This document shows positions 1-9,485 of a stretch of 64,000 nt of DNA, piece by piece. The stretch comes from Sphingorhabdus contaminans. GTDB lineage: Bacteria > Pseudomonadota > Alphaproteobacteria > Sphingomonadales > Sphingomonadaceae. The DNA lies in contig NZ_VKKU01000001.1 of the NCBI RefSeq assembly GCF_007280415.1, positions 1,178,001 to 1,242,000 of the forward strand. The letters are read 5' to 3'. The notes beneath the pieces are model-generated. The model saw only the letters and a list, made by a program, of their open reading frames with translations. It was not told the DNA's origin and did not search any database. Position 1 is the stretch's first letter, and every line of letters starts with the position of its first letter. The position numbers and the translations under genes were made by a program.

Positions 1-413
1 TCGACCGCCATCGCGGGATAGGCGCGCTGCATATTGGACGCCGCGCACAGCACGGCATCAACATCCGCAACGTCGCGTCCGGCGGCGGCCAAAGCCTCGC
101 GACAGGCGGCGACGCCGATCTCCGCCATGATTGAAACCTGTTCGTTGGACCGTTCGGGATAGCGCGGCTCCATGATGTCGGGATCCAGAATCGCGCGCTT
201 GTCCATGACGTGGCGCGATTTGATACCGCTCGCCTTTTCCACAAATTCGACCGAGCTGTAGGTCAGCGGTTCAGCGTCGGGATTGGCCGCATTATAGCGG
301 TCCACATAGGCGTTGAAGCTGGCAACCAGTTCTTCATTACTGATCGTGTCGGTCGGTGTGAACAAACCCGTTGAGGATATAACCGGTATTGCAGCCTGAG
401 CGCTTTGCGACAT
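1..413 (-). CDS. Beta-ketoacyl-ACP synthase III-like protein (partial, 3' end outside window)
   Basis: The frame is open from an ATG at 413 to the left edge, giving the first ~137 residues. The visible part starts MSQSAQAAIPVISSTGLFTP and contains a SNMQRAYPAMAV stretch typical of the N-terminal thiolase-fold half of FabH-like condensing enzymes in sphingomonads. The active-site Cys would fall just beyond the window, so catalysis cannot be confirmed. Such enzymes condense an acyl-CoA with malonyl-ACP to start fatty acid or related chains. It is divergent from the acyltransferase at 534, with about 120 bp between them. Function is assigned from family resemblance only. Confidence 0.7.
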   Translation of the reverse strand, partial: MSQSAQAAIPVISSTGLFTPTDTISNEELVASFNAYVDRYNAANPDAEPLTYSSVEFVEKASGIKSRHVMDKRAILDPDIMEPRYPERSNEQVSIMAEIGVAACREALAAAGRDVADVDAVLCAASNMQRAYPAMAV

Positions 414-533
414 TATTTTTCCCGCTTGTATGTTGTCATTGCGTCCGGATGCCTAGCGCCTGCGTATCTTCGAAACAAGCCGTTTGCACGAGGCGGTAAC
501 TTCGTTAAGCAGAGACCCGGGGGGAGGACAGGA

Positions 534-1139
534 ATGTCATTTGAAGAACGGAAGCCAAGCTGGATTTCCCGGCTGTTCCGAAAAGCACTGGTCGGAATAT
601 ACCGGCGCAACGGCTGGCACGCGCACGGCGTCGTGCCGGAACCACGGAAATTCGTGCTCATCGCCGCGCCGCACACGTCGAACTGGGACTTTGTCTATTT
701 TCTTGGCCTGACCGACGAACTGGGTATCCGGCCACATTTCATGGCCAAAAGCTCGCTATTCCGCTGGCCGTGGAAAAATTTCATGCTCGACATGGGCGGG
801 GTGCCTGTCGACCGGTCGTCGAGCAAGAATTATGTGCAGCAGATGATCGATGAATTCCATCGGCGGACCGAATTCATGCTGACCATCGCGCCCGAAGGAA
901 CGCGCGATACGGTCAAGGCGTGGAAGACGGGTTTCTACCATATCGCGATGGGTGCAGGCGTGCCTCTGGTGGTCGGCATGATGGACTATGCCTCCAAATC
1001 CGGCGGGTTGGGACCGGCGATCTGGCCGACGGGCGACTATAAGGCCGACATGGCCAAAGTCGCCGAAATCTATTCCAAGGTGACGCCCAAGCACCCTGCA
1101 AAGGGGATGACAGCGGTTTTGGCGAAGGACGAAGAATGA
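534..1139 (+). CDS. 1-acyl-glycerol-phosphate acyltransferase-like (PlsC family)
   Basis: A 201-residue protein with the acyltransferase H-x4-D signature (H47 to D52, HTSNWD) and the glycerophosphate-binding-type motif APEGTR at 119-124. Enzymes of this family transfer acyl chains to lysophospholipids at the inner membrane. I chose the ATG at 534 because it follows a GGGGAGGACAGG ribosome-binding stretch and gives a normal N-terminus; the frame is open further upstream to 405 but that extension looks non-coding. The stop overlaps the start of the DUF1295 gene (ATGA), so the two are probably translated together. Substrate is unknown. Confidence 0.8.
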   Translation: MSFEERKPSWISRLFRKALVGIYRRNGWHAHGVVPEPRKFVLIAAPHTSNWDFVYFLGLTDELGIRPHFMAKSSLFRWPWKNFMLDMGGVPVDRSSSKNYVQQMIDEFHRRTEFMLTIAPEGTRDTVKAWKTGFYHIAMGAGVPLVVGMMDYASKSGGLGPAIWPTGDYKADMAKVAEIYSKVTPKHPAKGMTAVLAKDEE

Positions 1140-1945
1140 CAGACGTGGTTTCTACTCTTGCCCTGAACGGCGTGGCGCTGATGGCCGCGATCCTGCTGCT
1201 ATGGGCCTATTCGGTGCGGATCCGGGATGTGTCCTTCATCGATGCCTTCTGGGCATTCGGCATGGTCGTGCTGGCATGGGCGACCTGGGCGCAGTCCGCC
1301 AACCCCGGCGCGCGGTCGAGCCTGATCCTGGCTCTCACGACGCTCTGGGGGATGCGGTTGACGATCCACCTCTGGATTCGCTGGCGCGCACATGGCGAAG
1401 ACCCGCGCTACACCAAGATCATGGCCAGCCGGATGGAGAAAAAGGGCTGGAGCTGGGCGAAGACGTCGCTGATCGCAGTGTTTCTGACGCAGGCGCCGCT
1501 GCTGTTCATCACCTGCCTTCCCGCGCAGCTCGGCATCTGGGCGAGCGAGGGCGGACGCACCGTCATCGGCCCGCTGGGCGCCATTGGCGCGGGCATAGCG
1601 CTGATCGGCATCGCCTTTGAAACAATCGGCGATGCGCAGCTAAACGCCTTCCGCAAGGACCCTGCGAACAAGGGCAAGGTGCTCGACACCGGCCTGTGGC
1701 GCTATACCCGCCACCCCAATTATTTCGGCGATGCCTGCACCTGGTGGGGCATCTGGCTGATTGCGGCAGAGACAGGGATTCCCGGCTGGATCAGCATCAT
1801 CGGCCCGCTGTTCCTGACCTTCACCCTTACCAAATGGTCGGGCAAGCCGCTGCTGGAATATGGCATGAAGAAAACGCGCCCGGGCTATGCGGACTATGTG
1901 GCCCGCACATCCGGATTCTTCCCGCTGCCGCCCAAAAAAGGATAA
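1136..1945 (+). CDS. DUF1295 family membrane protein (steroid 5-alpha-reductase-like fold)
   Basis: A 269-residue integral membrane protein with about six or seven hydrophobic segments. The C-terminal part has the family hallmark GLWRYTRHPNYFGDACTWWG, shared with DUF1295 proteins and isoprenylcysteine methyltransferase/5-alpha-reductase-like enzymes, in which these residues bind a nicotinamide or SAM cofactor. The natural substrate is not known for most bacterial members. It overlaps the upstream acyltransferase by 4 bp, which suggests a lipid-related role. It converges with the P450 gene, only 3 bp away. Confidence 0.8.
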   Translation: MTDVVSTLALNGVALMAAILLLWAYSVRIRDVSFIDAFWAFGMVVLAWATWAQSANPGARSSLILALTTLWGMRLTIHLWIRWRAHGEDPRYTKIMASRMEKKGWSWAKTSLIAVFLTQAPLLFITCLPAQLGIWASEGGRTVIGPLGAIGAGIALIGIAFETIGDAQLNAFRKDPANKGKVLDTGLWRYTRHPNYFGDACTWWGIWLIAAETGIPGWISIIGPLFLTFTLTKWSGKPLLEYGMKKTRPGYADYVARTSGFFPLPPKKG

Positions 1946-1948
1946 AGG

Positions 1949-3166
1949 CTATTTCACCAGCCAGATTTCGCCATATCCGTTAAAGGCAGGCGCAATCTTG
2001 TGCTTCACCTCCCGCCCCGGCGCGAAGGCGAGGTTTGGGAAGCGTTCGAACAGCATCGGCAGCGCAATCTTCGCCTGCGCCTTGCCGAGCCCGGCGCCTA
2101 GGCAATAATGCGCGCCGCCGCCAAAGGCGAAGTGCTGGATATTCGGACGCTCGATATCAAATTTCAGCGGATCGGGATTAACGGCCGGATCGAAATGCAC
2201 GCCAAAGAGCGACATGTGGATCGTATCCCCCTGCTTCACCTGTTTGTCGGCAACCTGCATATCCTGATGCGCACTGCGCAGGACTTGCGTGACCGGTGGT
2301 TCAACACGCAGGATTTCGTCCATCGCATTGTCGTGTAGGTCCGGCCGCGTCCGGAATTTGGCGAGTTGGTCCGGATTTTTCAGCAACTGCACCACCCCTG
2401 CCCCCAGCATGTCGGTGGTGGTCGAATTGCCCGCGATCAGCAGCAAGCGGATCAACAGCACGATATCCTGCGTGGTCAGCGTATCGCCCTCCTCCTCGGC
2501 CTGCGCCAGTCGGGTAATGAGGTCATCGCTGGGGTTGGTACGTCGCAGGTCGACTTCGCGGGCAAGATAATCGGCCAGAACCGTCGTCGATTCTTCATAT
2601 AGGGCCGTCTGCTCCGGCGTGCGGAAGGGATTGAGCGCCTGCATACAACCCAGCGACCAGCGGCGGAAATCCTTGCGATCGGCGGGATTGATGCCCAGCA
2701 ATTCCGCCATCACCGTAGTCGGCAGCGGCGATCCGAAAAGCTGCACAAAGTCAAATTCGCCCTCGGCTGCCTCAATATCCGCGATCAGGTCACGCGCAAT
2801 CTGCTCAATCCGGGGCAGCAGGGCATCCACCGACCGCTTGTTGAACGCCTGCAATACCAGCGTCCGCTGCCGCTTATGCTCGGGATCGTCGAGCATCAGG
2901 ATCGACAGTTCCTTGCTGTTGTTGCCGTAGAGCGTTTTGGAAAAACTGCCGTCATTGGCCTTGCGCGGGTCGGCGTTCAATTCACGATTCTTGATCAGCT
3001 CCGACACTTCTGCGCCGCGCGTCAGGAAATAACGGCCCAGTTGCTGGTCATGATGCACAGGGTCCGCCGCGCGCAGCCGGTCAAGCGGCACCCAGGGCGT
3101 TTCACGATAGGTCGGATCCAAGGCCGAGAGCTGGTAGCCGGTGGGAAGCGGTGTATCGTCGGACAT
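1949..3166 (-). CDS. Cytochrome P450
   Basis: A 405-residue soluble bacterial P450. The heme-ligand loop FGGGAHYCLG is near residues 348-357 with the Cys ligand at about 355. The K-helix ExxR (EILR) and an I-helix AGNSTTT stretch are present; the usual acidic/Thr pair of the oxygen-activation groove appears as N-S-T-T. Family members hydroxylate hydrophobic substrates such as fatty acids, terpenes or steroids with electrons from a ferredoxin; no ferredoxin or reductase gene is adjacent. The ATG at 3166 gives a standard N-terminus. Substrate cannot be told from the sequence. Confidence 0.9.
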   Translation of the reverse strand: MSDDTPLPTGYQLSALDPTYRETPWVPLDRLRAADPVHHDQQLGRYFLTRGAEVSELIKNRELNADPRKANDGSFSKTLYGNNSKELSILMLDDPEHKRQRTLVLQAFNKRSVDALLPRIEQIARDLIADIEAAEGEFDFVQLFGSPLPTTVMAELLGINPADRKDFRRWSLGCMQALNPFRTPEQTALYEESTTVLADYLAREVDLRRTNPSDDLITRLAQAEEEGDTLTTQDIVLLIRLLLIAGNSTTTDMLGAGVVQLLKNPDQLAKFRTRPDLHDNAMDEILRVEPPVTQVLRSAHQDMQVADKQVKQGDTIHMSLFGVHFDPAVNPDPLKFDIERPNIQHFAFGGGAHYCLGAGLGKAQAKIALPMLFERFPNLAFAPGREVKHKIAPAFNGYGEIWLVK

Positions 3167-3270
3167 GAGGGTCTTTCGCTTGTCGGGTTTCGTTCCGACT
3201 ATCGCAGATATTTTTGCGCGGCAAGCGGTGTGTGGTCGTCAGGGGACAGTCCCGAGCCCGATATGGTCCC

Positions 3271-4638
3271 CTACCCCGCAATCACCCCGAACAGGTCATG
3301 CTCATCCGCGTCCTCGATTGCGACGGCAACGATATCGCCTGCCTTTACGCTGTCCGCAACGTCGCGCAGATAGACATGGCCGTCAATTTCGGGTGCATCG
3401 GCCTGGCTTCGGCCGGTGGCGCCGATGCTGCCATCTTCGTCGGGTTCGCCGACTTCATCGATGATGACCGGCAAGGTGCGGCCCACCTTGGCCGCAAGCT
3501 TTGCCGCGCTGATGGCGGCGGTTTTCGCCATGATCCGCTGGAAACGTTCTTCCTTAATCTCTTCCGGCACGGGATTCGGCAGGGCGTTGGCCTGCGCGCC
3601 TTCGACCGGTTCAAACCGGAACGCACCCACGCGGTCAAGCTGGGCTTCATCCAGCCAGTCGAGCAGATACTCGAAATCCGCCTCGGTTTCGCCGGGAAAG
3701 CCGACGACGAAGCTGGACCGGATGGCGATGTCGGGTGCGATGCTGCGCCATTTGCGGATGCGTTCAAGCACCTTGGCTTCATTGGCCGGCCGCTTCATCG
3801 CCTTCAGGACATTGGGGGCGGCATGCTGGAACGGAATATCGAGATAAGGCGTCAGCAACCCTTCGGCCATCAACGGGATTACGTCATCCACATGCGGATA
3901 GGGATAGACATAATGCAGGCGGACCCAAGGGGCGACGCCTTCACTGGTCCGCAATGTGCCGAGTTCCCGGGCAAGATCGGTCATATGTGCGCGGACTTCA
4001 CGGCCCTTCCACTCCCGGCTTTCGTGGCGCGTATCGACGCCATAGGCCGACGTATCCTGGCTAATGACCAGCAATTCCTTGGTCCCGGCGGACACAAGCT
4101 TTTCCGCCTCCCGCAATACGGCGTCAATCCGGCGGCTGGCCAGTTTGCCGCGCAGCGACGGGATGATGCAAAAGGCGCAGCTATGGTTGCAGCCTTCGGA
4201 AATTTTCAGATAGCTATAATGGCGGGGCGTCAGTTTCAGGCCGCCTTCGGGCACCAGATCGACAAAGGCCCCGCGCGCAGGCGGCGCTGCGGCGTGGACA
4301 GCGGTGACCACATCTTCATATTGATGCGCGCCGGTAATCGCCAGAACATCGGGAAAGCGGGCGCGGATCGCCTCGGCCTCGTTACCCATGCAGCCCGTGA
4401 CAATCACCCGGCCATTTTCGGCAATCGCTTCGCCAATTGCCTCAAGACTTTCTTCCTTGGCGGAATCGAGAAAACCGCAGGTATTGACCAGCACCACGTC
4501 CGCACCCGCATAATCGGGCGAAAGACCATAACCGTCCGCCCGCAGCTTCGTCAGGATACGCTCGCTATCGACCAATGCCTTGGGACAGCCAAGGGAGACC
4601 ATGCCCACCTTGGGCGCTGCTTTGATTTGAGTTGCCAT
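3271..4638 (-). CDS. rimO: Ribosomal protein uS12 methylthiotransferase RimO
   Basis: A radical-SAM methylthiotransferase of 455 residues that modifies the conserved Asp of ribosomal protein S12. The UPF0004 domain carries three Cys (about C18, C54, C83) for the auxiliary Fe-S cluster, and the radical-SAM CxxxCxxC is at about C150, C154, C157 ([10 protein letters not shown]). A TRAM-like RNA-binding tail ends the protein. I chose the ATG at 4638 ([12 protein letters not shown]); the frame runs open upstream to 4896 but overlaps the divergent gene at 4727 and is unlike RimO. The length and motifs are typical, so identity is firm. Confidence 0.93.
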   Translation of the reverse strand: MATQIKAAPKVGMVSLGCPKALVDSERILTKLRADGYGLSPDYAGADVVLVNTCGFLDSAKEESLEAIGEAIAENGRVIVTGCMGNEAEAIRARFPDVLAITGAHQYEDVVTAVHAAAPPARGAFVDLVPEGGLKLTPRHYSYLKISEGCNHSCAFCIIPSLRGKLASRRIDAVLREAEKLVSAGTKELLVISQDTSAYGVDTRHESREWKGREVRAHMTDLARELGTLRTSEGVAPWVRLHYVYPYPHVDDVIPLMAEGLLTPYLDIPFQHAAPNVLKAMKRPANEAKVLERIRKWRSIAPDIAIRSSFVVGFPGETEADFEYLLDWLDEAQLDRVGAFRFEPVEGAQANALPNPVPEEIKEERFQRIMAKTAAISAAKLAAKVGRTLPVIIDEVGEPDEDGSIGATGRSQADAPEIDGHVYLRDVADSVKAGDIVAVAIEDADEHDLFGVIAG

Positions 4639-4726
4639 GATGGCGCCGCGCATAGCGGGTTTATGCGCGCTTGTCACGGCGCCAGTACAATGGCATCCGG
4701 TGCAGGTTTTCGAAGAAGAAGCAGCC

Positions 4727-5233
4727 ATGTTGAAAATTGAATTCACAAAGGGATCGGACCGGGACTGGATTGTGGCGACCCGCGATGATGGTTCGGTGGA
4801 AAAGCTGAGTTTCCCGAAAAAGGGACTCACGGTGCACGATGCTGTGCACTTCTTTGTCGAACGCGATCTTTCCTTGCATGATGCATTTTGGGGCAAAGTG
4901 GAAAAGGGTTCAAATCCCGAAGAAATTCAGGTTCTGGCCAAAGCGGGGGGCCATGCCAGCGCGACACGGGCTGAACAACCCGACGATAGTATTATCGAGC
5001 TGTTGCAGGCCGAGCGGCTGGTCGAATGCTTTGAAGCCGACGCCTGGGGACAGCCTGCTGACGCAGAATCCTTTTTGGAGATTGCAAAAGCCGCATGCGA
5101 ATCCGCGCTGGTTCCGATGCCCGAGATGGATGCGGCAAAGGTGGAGCAGATACGCGAGAATATCGCAGCTTTTCATGCTGACTGGATTAAGGCACCTGCG
5201 GGGTATACAAGCTGCCTCCATTGGAGGAGGTAA
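4727..5233 (+). CDS. Conserved hypothetical protein, 168 aa
   Basis: A small soluble protein starting [20 protein letters not shown]. There is no signal peptide or membrane segment. The N-terminal half looks like a compact beta-rich domain, followed by an acidic helical half with an [18 protein letters not shown] segment. I do not recognise a characterised family. The ATG at 4727 is chosen over an in-frame extension to 4637, which would overlap the divergent rimO start. The next gene begins 2 bp after its stop, so they may be co-transcribed. Confidence 0.6.
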   Translation: MLKIEFTKGSDRDWIVATRDDGSVEKLSFPKKGLTVHDAVHFFVERDLSLHDAFWGKVEKGSNPEEIQVLAKAGGHASATRAEQPDDSIIELLQAERLVECFEADAWGQPADAESFLEIAKAACESALVPMPEMDAAKVEQIRENIAAFHADWIKAPAGYTSCLHWRR

Positions 5234-5235
5234 TC

Positions 5236-5637
5236 ATGGCAAACGCAAATTTGCTGGCGATATTGGTCGCCGCAGCAGCGGGCTTTCTGGTGGGTGGAAT
5301 TTGGTATGGTCCGTTATTCGGCAAAGCCTGGATGAATGAAAACGGCTTTACCGAGGAAGAGTTGAAAAAGGCCAATATGCTCAAAATCTATGGGCTGACT
5401 TTCGCATTTTCGGTGCTGTTGGCGGTATTTCTGGGGCATTTGCTGGCGGCGGTTCAGGCCGGCACACGGGCTACGATGATGATTTCGACGGGCATTGCGC
5501 TTGGCTATATCGCGCCTGCCATCGGCACCAACTATCTGTTTTCACGCAAGTCGGGAAAGCTGTTTGCGATTGATGCCGGATATTGGGTGGTGTTCTACGC
5601 CGCGATGGGGCTGGTATTCGTATTTCTGGGTAGTTGA
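5236..5637 (+). CDS. DUF1761 family small membrane protein
   Basis: A 133-residue protein with four hydrophobic segments. The start is the ATG at 5236 directly behind a strong GGAGGAGG site; a TTG at 5221 is less likely. The signature GGIWYGPLFGKAWM near the N-terminus is typical of DUF1761 proteins, which are widespread in sphingomonads and have no assigned biochemical role. It follows the hypothetical gene at 4727 with 2 bp between stop and start codons. Confidence 0.75.
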   Translation: MANANLLAILVAAAAGFLVGGIWYGPLFGKAWMNENGFTEEELKKANMLKIYGLTFAFSVLLAVFLGHLLAAVQAGTRATMMISTGIALGYIAPAIGTNYLFSRKSGKLFAIDAGYWVVFYAAMGLVFVFLGS

Positions 5638-5641
5638 TGAC

Positions 5642-5662
5642 GGTTGGGGCCTGGCCCCAACC
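5642..5662. terminator. Perfect hairpin between convergent genes
   Basis: GGTTGGGGC and GCCCCAACC form a perfect 9-bp stem around a CTG loop, lying between the convergent DUF1761 gene and surE. There is no T-run on either side, so it may work as a bidirectional 3' end barrier rather than a strict intrinsic terminator. Confidence 0.55.
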
Positions 5663-5665
5663 TAG

Positions 5666-6433
5666 TCACCCCCCATAAGCCTGATGCAAGGCCGCAAGCG
5701 ACTCGCGGTGCGTGAGGTCGAGTTGCAGTGGCGTGACGGCGATATAGCCGTCTTCGATCACCTCAAGATCGGTATCATGTCCCGATGTGTGCACCATGCC
5801 GTGCAACCCGAACCAGTAATAATCATAACCGCGCGGGTCGGTGCCTTTGACGATCGAGCCGCGGCTATAATCATGGAAACCCTGCCGCGCGACCTGAATG
5901 CCTTTGACATCCTGTGGAAGGCGCGCGGGGAAGTTGATGTTGATCAAAGTGCGCGGCGTGGCCGGCATGTCCAGCAGAGGCCGCAATACGCGTTCCCCCC
6001 ATGCCTCAGCCGCGGAAAAAGGCACACTGTCGGCCATGCCTTCCTTGCTGTAGACCTGGCTCATTGCAATTGAGCGCACGCCTGCAAGCGCGCCTTCCAT
6101 CGCGGCCGACACTGTGCCGGAATAGGTGATGTCGTCACCCAGATTGGCACCCCGATTGACGCCGGACAGGATCAGGTCCGGCTTGGCATCCTTCATGATC
6201 ACGCCCAGGCCAAGCATCACCGAATCTGTTGGGGTTCCCGAAACCGAATAATGCTTTTCCCCATGCTGCCGGATACGGACCGGACGGGTCAGCGTCAGCG
6301 AATGGCCAGCGCCCGAATTTTCTTCAGCCGGGGCGACAATCCAGACATCGTCGCTTATGCTGCGCGCAATCTGTTCAAGCACCTTCAGCCCCGGCGCATT
6401 CACGCCGTCGTCATTCGTAAGCAAAACACGCAT
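5666..6433 (-). CDS. surE: 5'/3'-nucleotidase SurE
   Basis: A 255-residue metal-dependent nucleotidase that dephosphorylates nucleoside monophosphates and helps stationary-phase survival in other bacteria. The N-terminal [16 protein letters not shown] contains the Asp-Asp metal ligands, and SGVNRGANLGDDITYSGT carries the catalytic Asn/Ser loop. The ATG overlaps the serS stop (ATGA), so surE is the second gene of a serS-surE operon, an arrangement common in alphaproteobacteria. The usual pcm partner is not next to it. Confidence 0.93.
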   Translation of the reverse strand: MRVLLTNDDGVNAPGLKVLEQIARSISDDVWIVAPAEENSGAGHSLTLTRPVRIRQHGEKHYSVSGTPTDSVMLGLGVIMKDAKPDLILSGVNRGANLGDDITYSGTVSAAMEGALAGVRSIAMSQVYSKEGMADSVPFSAAEAWGERVLRPLLDMPATPRTLININFPARLPQDVKGIQVARQGFHDYSRGSIVKGTDPRGYDYYWFGLHGMVHTSGHDTDLEVIEDGYIAVTPLQLDLTHRESLAALHQAYGG

Positions 6434-7713
6434 CAGGCCATTGGCTCCAGTCGGGTGACACCACCCATATAGGGCAGCAAGGCGGCAGGAATAGTGACGC
6501 TTCCATCGGCTTGCTGGTAATTTTCAATAATAGCCACCAGCGTCCGGCCAACGGCAAGACCGGAACCGTTCAGCGTGTGGACAAAGGCCGTCGCCTTGCT
6601 GTCGGCGGGACGATAGCGTGTATTCATGCGGCGGGCCTGAAAATCGCCGCAGTTGGAGCAGCTCGAAATCTCCCGATACAGCCCCTGCCCCGGCAACCAG
6701 ACCTCGAGATCATAGGTTTTGCGCGCGCCAAAACCCATGTCGCCCGTGCATAGCAATAATTTGCGATAGGGTAGTTCCAACGCCTGCAAGATTGACTCGG
6801 CTGCGGACGTCATTCGCTCATGCTCTGAAGCACTGTCTTCCGGGCGAACAATTGAAACCAGCTCGACCTTTTCGAACTGGTGCTGACGGATAAGACCTTT
6901 GGTATCTTTACCCGCTGCCCCCGCCTCTGAACGGAAGCATAATGTATGCGCGGTCAGGCGGATCGGCAATAGATTGTCGTTCAAAATCTCTCCAGCCACA
7001 CTGCTGGTCAGTGAGACTTCCGCCGTCGGAATAAGCCATCGCCCATCCGTTGTACGGAACGAATCGTCGGCAAATTTGGGTAGCTTGTCGGTGCCGTACA
7101 TGGCGGCGTCATTTACAAGAACCGGAGTATTGCACTCGCTATAGCCGTTAACCTGCGTTTGATGGTCGAGCATAAACTGTCCGATTGCGCGGTTCAATCG
7201 CGCCATTTGCCCGCGCATGAACGTAAATCTTGCGCCGGACATGGCGACGCCGGTTTCAAAGTCCAGTCCCAATGCCGGGCCGAGATCGGCATGGTCTCTG
7301 GGTTCAAAATCAAAATTTCGTTGCTGCCCCCAGCGAAGCTGCTCGACATTTTCGGACTCATCGGCACCGTCGGGCACATCGTCCGAGGGCAAATTCGGCA
7401 AAGTGGCCAGCGCGGTCTCCAATTCCGACGCCAAAGCGCGTTCCTGCTCCTCCATTTGGGGCATGCTGTCTTTCAGCGACGCGACTTCGGCCTTCAGCGC
7501 CTCGGCCGTGGCGGTATCGCCCTTGCCCATAGCGGCACCTATGGCTTTCGACGCCTCGTTCCGCCGGGCCTGCGCGGCCTGCATTTCGGTCTGGATCGCC
7601 CGTCGTTTTTCGTCCAGCGCCAGCAAGGACGCCGACACGGCAGCCGCCCCGCGCCGTTTTAGCGCCGCATCAAAAGCTTCGGGATTTTCGCGTATATATT
7701 TCAAGTCGTGCAT
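6433..7713 (-). CDS. serS: Seryl-tRNA synthetase
   Basis: A 426-residue class II aminoacyl-tRNA synthetase that charges tRNA-Ser and tRNA-Sec. The N-terminal ~110 residues form the long coiled-coil arm ([20 protein letters not shown] onward), followed by the catalytic domain with motif 2 ([22 protein letters not shown], broken here as [10 protein letters not shown] then [12 protein letters not shown]) and motif 3 near the C-terminus ([16 protein letters not shown]). Length and start are standard. It overlaps surE by 4 bp. Confidence 0.95.
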   Translation of the reverse strand: MHDLKYIRENPEAFDAALKRRGAAAVSASLLALDEKRRAIQTEMQAAQARRNEASKAIGAAMGKGDTATAEALKAEVASLKDSMPQMEEQERALASELETALATLPNLPSDDVPDGADESENVEQLRWGQQRNFDFEPRDHADLGPALGLDFETGVAMSGARFTFMRGQMARLNRAIGQFMLDHQTQVNGYSECNTPVLVNDAAMYGTDKLPKFADDSFRTTDGRWLIPTAEVSLTSSVAGEILNDNLLPIRLTAHTLCFRSEAGAAGKDTKGLIRQHQFEKVELVSIVRPEDSASEHERMTSAAESILQALELPYRKLLLCTGDMGFGARKTYDLEVWLPGQGLYREISSCSNCGDFQARRMNTRYRPADSKATAFVHTLNGSGLAVGRTLVAIIENYQQADGSVTIPAALLPYMGGVTRLEPMA

Positions 7714-7798
7714 GGCGGCAGGCTATGCCGACGCGCCCGAGGTTTCGCAACGAAAAAGGGTGTGGTGCTGCGGACTGACCCCAACACCCCCACATAAA

Positions 7799-7826
7799 AA
7801 AGGGCGGCTCCGAGAACCGCCCTTTC
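7799..7826 (-). terminator. Rho-independent terminator of the PEP-CTERM-like gene
   Basis: On the minus strand AAAGGGCGGTTCTCGGAGCC pairs back through CCGCCC and runs into a T-tract. It sits about 25 bp after the stop of the gene ending at 7849 and upstream of nothing transcribed on that strand until serS. Confidence 0.8.
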
Positions 7827-7848
7827 ACCAGATACAAGGCAGCACCCC

Positions 7849-9114
7849 CTATGCTGCGATTGTATCCTTGGATTTCTTGGCTGCGCGGCGGCGTGCGAAC
7901 AGGCCGGCGGCTGCGGCACCGAAGAGCAGGACCATGGGCGGAGCCGGAACATCGGTGCCGCCGGTGGAGCCGCCCGTCGATCCACCGCTCGACGAAGACG
8001 ACGAGCTGGAAGATGAAGAGGAGCTGCTGCTCGAGGTTGATGCGCCCGACGATGTTCCGCCGAACGAAGAAGATGTGCTGCCACCAAAGCTCGACGAACC
8101 GCTCGAGGAAGACGAGCTGGACGACGACGAACTGGAGGACGATGAGCTGCCCGAAGAACCGCTGGAGCCCGAGCTGCCCGACGAACCGCTCGAACCGTTG
8201 CTGCCGCCCGAACCGCCATAGCTGGACGAACCATGACCGCCCGATCCGCCCGGCTTGCCGGAGCTGCCGCCCGAAGAAGAGCTGCTGCTTGACGAAGAGC
8301 TGGAAGACGAGGACGAGCTGGACGACGAAGACGAGGACGAACTGGTCACGGCGCCGCTTGAGGTGCTGACATTACCCGACGAGGTTGAAACACCGCCGGT
8401 CGAAGTGGAGACGCCGCCAGTGGAGGTCGACACGCCACCTGTCGAGGTGCTGATACCGCCGGTAGACGTTGAAACACCGCCGGTGGAGGTCGATACGCCG
8501 CCGGTCGAGGTGGATGACGAGGTGCTGACACCGCCGGTCGATGTCGATACGCCGCCCGATGTGCTGGACGTGCTGGACCCGCCTGTGGAGGTGCTGGAGC
8601 CGCCGGTCGACGTGCTCGAACCACCGGTCGAGGTGCTCGAACCGCCCGAAGAGGTCGAGCTGCTGATGCCGCCAGTGCTGCTGGAGGTGGAGGAAATGAC
8701 TACGGTGCCGCTGCTTCCGCCGCCACCGCCGGAGAAGCCGCCGAAGAAGCCGCCACCGAATCCGCCGCCAAAGCCGCCCGATCCGCCAATGATGACAGGA
8801 ACGCCGCCGCTGCTGCCGCCTTCATAAGGCGCAGGTGGCATGAAAGGCACGGGAATGGGAGGCATGCCCTGGCTGGCGACTGTAACGACGCTCGGCGTGC
8901 AGGTGCTGGTCGTTGTGGTGCGAACGACCTTGCGAACGCGCTTCACCTTACGGACAGGCGTATGGTGCGCGATCTTGCGTACCTTGTGCTTTTTCTTGGC
9001 AACCTTGTGCACCTGCGCAGGGGGCGTATCGGCGACTTGCATCGCGCCGCCGCCAATCAGTGCACCGCCGCACGTGCAGGCACATAATTTCGCTAAAGCC
9101 ATGCGTACTGACAT
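7849..9114 (-). CDS. Ser/Gly/Thr-rich secreted protein with PEP-CTERM-like C-terminus
   Basis: A 421-residue protein of extreme composition. The N-terminus has a short hydrophobic segment with Cys (ALAKLCACTCGG), then a Lys/Arg-rich stretch (residues ~35-65), a Gly-rich section, and then long tracts of S-T-S-T-G-G-V repeats and poly-Ser. It ends VPAPPMVLLFGAAAAGLFAR plus RRAAKKSK, the layout of PEP-CTERM sorting signals (short PxP motif, one membrane helix, basic tail), in which exosortase cleaves and anchors or exports the protein. No exosortase gene is in the window. I chose the ATG at 9114 because GAAGAAGG precedes it; a start at 9135 has no such site. Function is unknown; such proteins are usually extracellular matrix or surface components. 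Confidence 0.7.
   Translation of the reverse strand: MSVRMALAKLCACTCGGALIGGGAMQVADTPPAQVHKVAKKKHKVRKIAHHTPVRKVKRVRKVVRTTTTSTCTPSVVTVASQGMPPIPVPFMPPAPYEGGSSGGVPVIIGGSGGFGGGFGGGFFGGFSGGGGGSSGTVVISSTSSSTGGISSSTSSGGSSTSTGGSSTSTGGSSTSTGGSSTSSTSGGVSTSTGGVSTSSSTSTGGVSTSTGGVSTSTGGISTSTGGVSTSTGGVSTSTGGVSTSSGNVSTSSGAVTSSSSSSSSSSSSSSSSSSSSSSSSGGSSGKPGGSGGHGSSSYGGSGGSNGSSGSSGSSGSSGSSGSSSSSSSSSSSSSSSSGSSSFGGSTSSSFGGTSSGASTSSSSSSSSSSSSSSSSGGSTGGSTGGTDVPAPPMVLLFGAAAAGLFARRRAAKKSKDTIAA
8360..8680 (-). repeat. Coding tandem repeats (7-residue STSTGGV-type units)
   Basis: Within the PEP-CTERM-like gene the sequence repeats ~21-bp units coding STSTGGV/STSTGGI/STSTGGS variants a dozen or so times, grading on the downstream side into poly-Ser. 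Units differ at third positions. The repeat makes a long false frame on the opposite strand. Confidence 0.7.
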
Positions 9115-9485
9115 AATCTCGACCTTCTTCAGCATTGGGGCTGGGAACGGGATCCAAACTCCAGATCCTTATTCACGCCTCCTGATGTAGCGAGAAAGGC
9201 AGAACTATTGGTTAAGCTCAATTGCATTAACCCTGTTTAACGGCACCGCTTTGTGAAAAATGCGGAATTTCAGTGGGGAAAAGACAAAGCGTCCCGAACT
9301 GGAACTGTTTACAACTGGACTATTTACAGCCCGGAGCCATTTCCACAGCTTTTGGGAGGCCAAATTGCGGTTCGGCAATTTGCCGCTTGTGCGCCCATAA
9401 CCCCGAGTCTATATCGCCGCCCGAGAGTTGTATTCATGCGGGTCCCCGGGTTCCCGCCCGGGCCGCAAGAGGTGGAGATTACATA
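9115..9485. other. Divergent intergenic region between the PEP-CTERM-like gene and dksA
   Basis: About 370 bp without a convincing gene. It must hold the divergent promoters and the dksA leader. AT-rich patches occur at 9180-9330. I cannot single out -35/-10 pairs with confidence. A 77-codon frame at 9253-9486 has no ribosome-binding site and is judged spurious. Confidence 0.5.

Noticed and set aside
3214..4740. 508-codon plus-strand frame opposite rimO
   Set aside because: Shadow of rimO, which has all its Cys ligands.
8255..8827. Pro/Val/Glu-rich 190-codon frame (PPVEVDTPPVEV) opposite the Ser/Gly-rich gene
   Set aside because: It is the complement of the STSTGGV coding repeat; no start context, and the minus-strand gene has leader and sorting tail.
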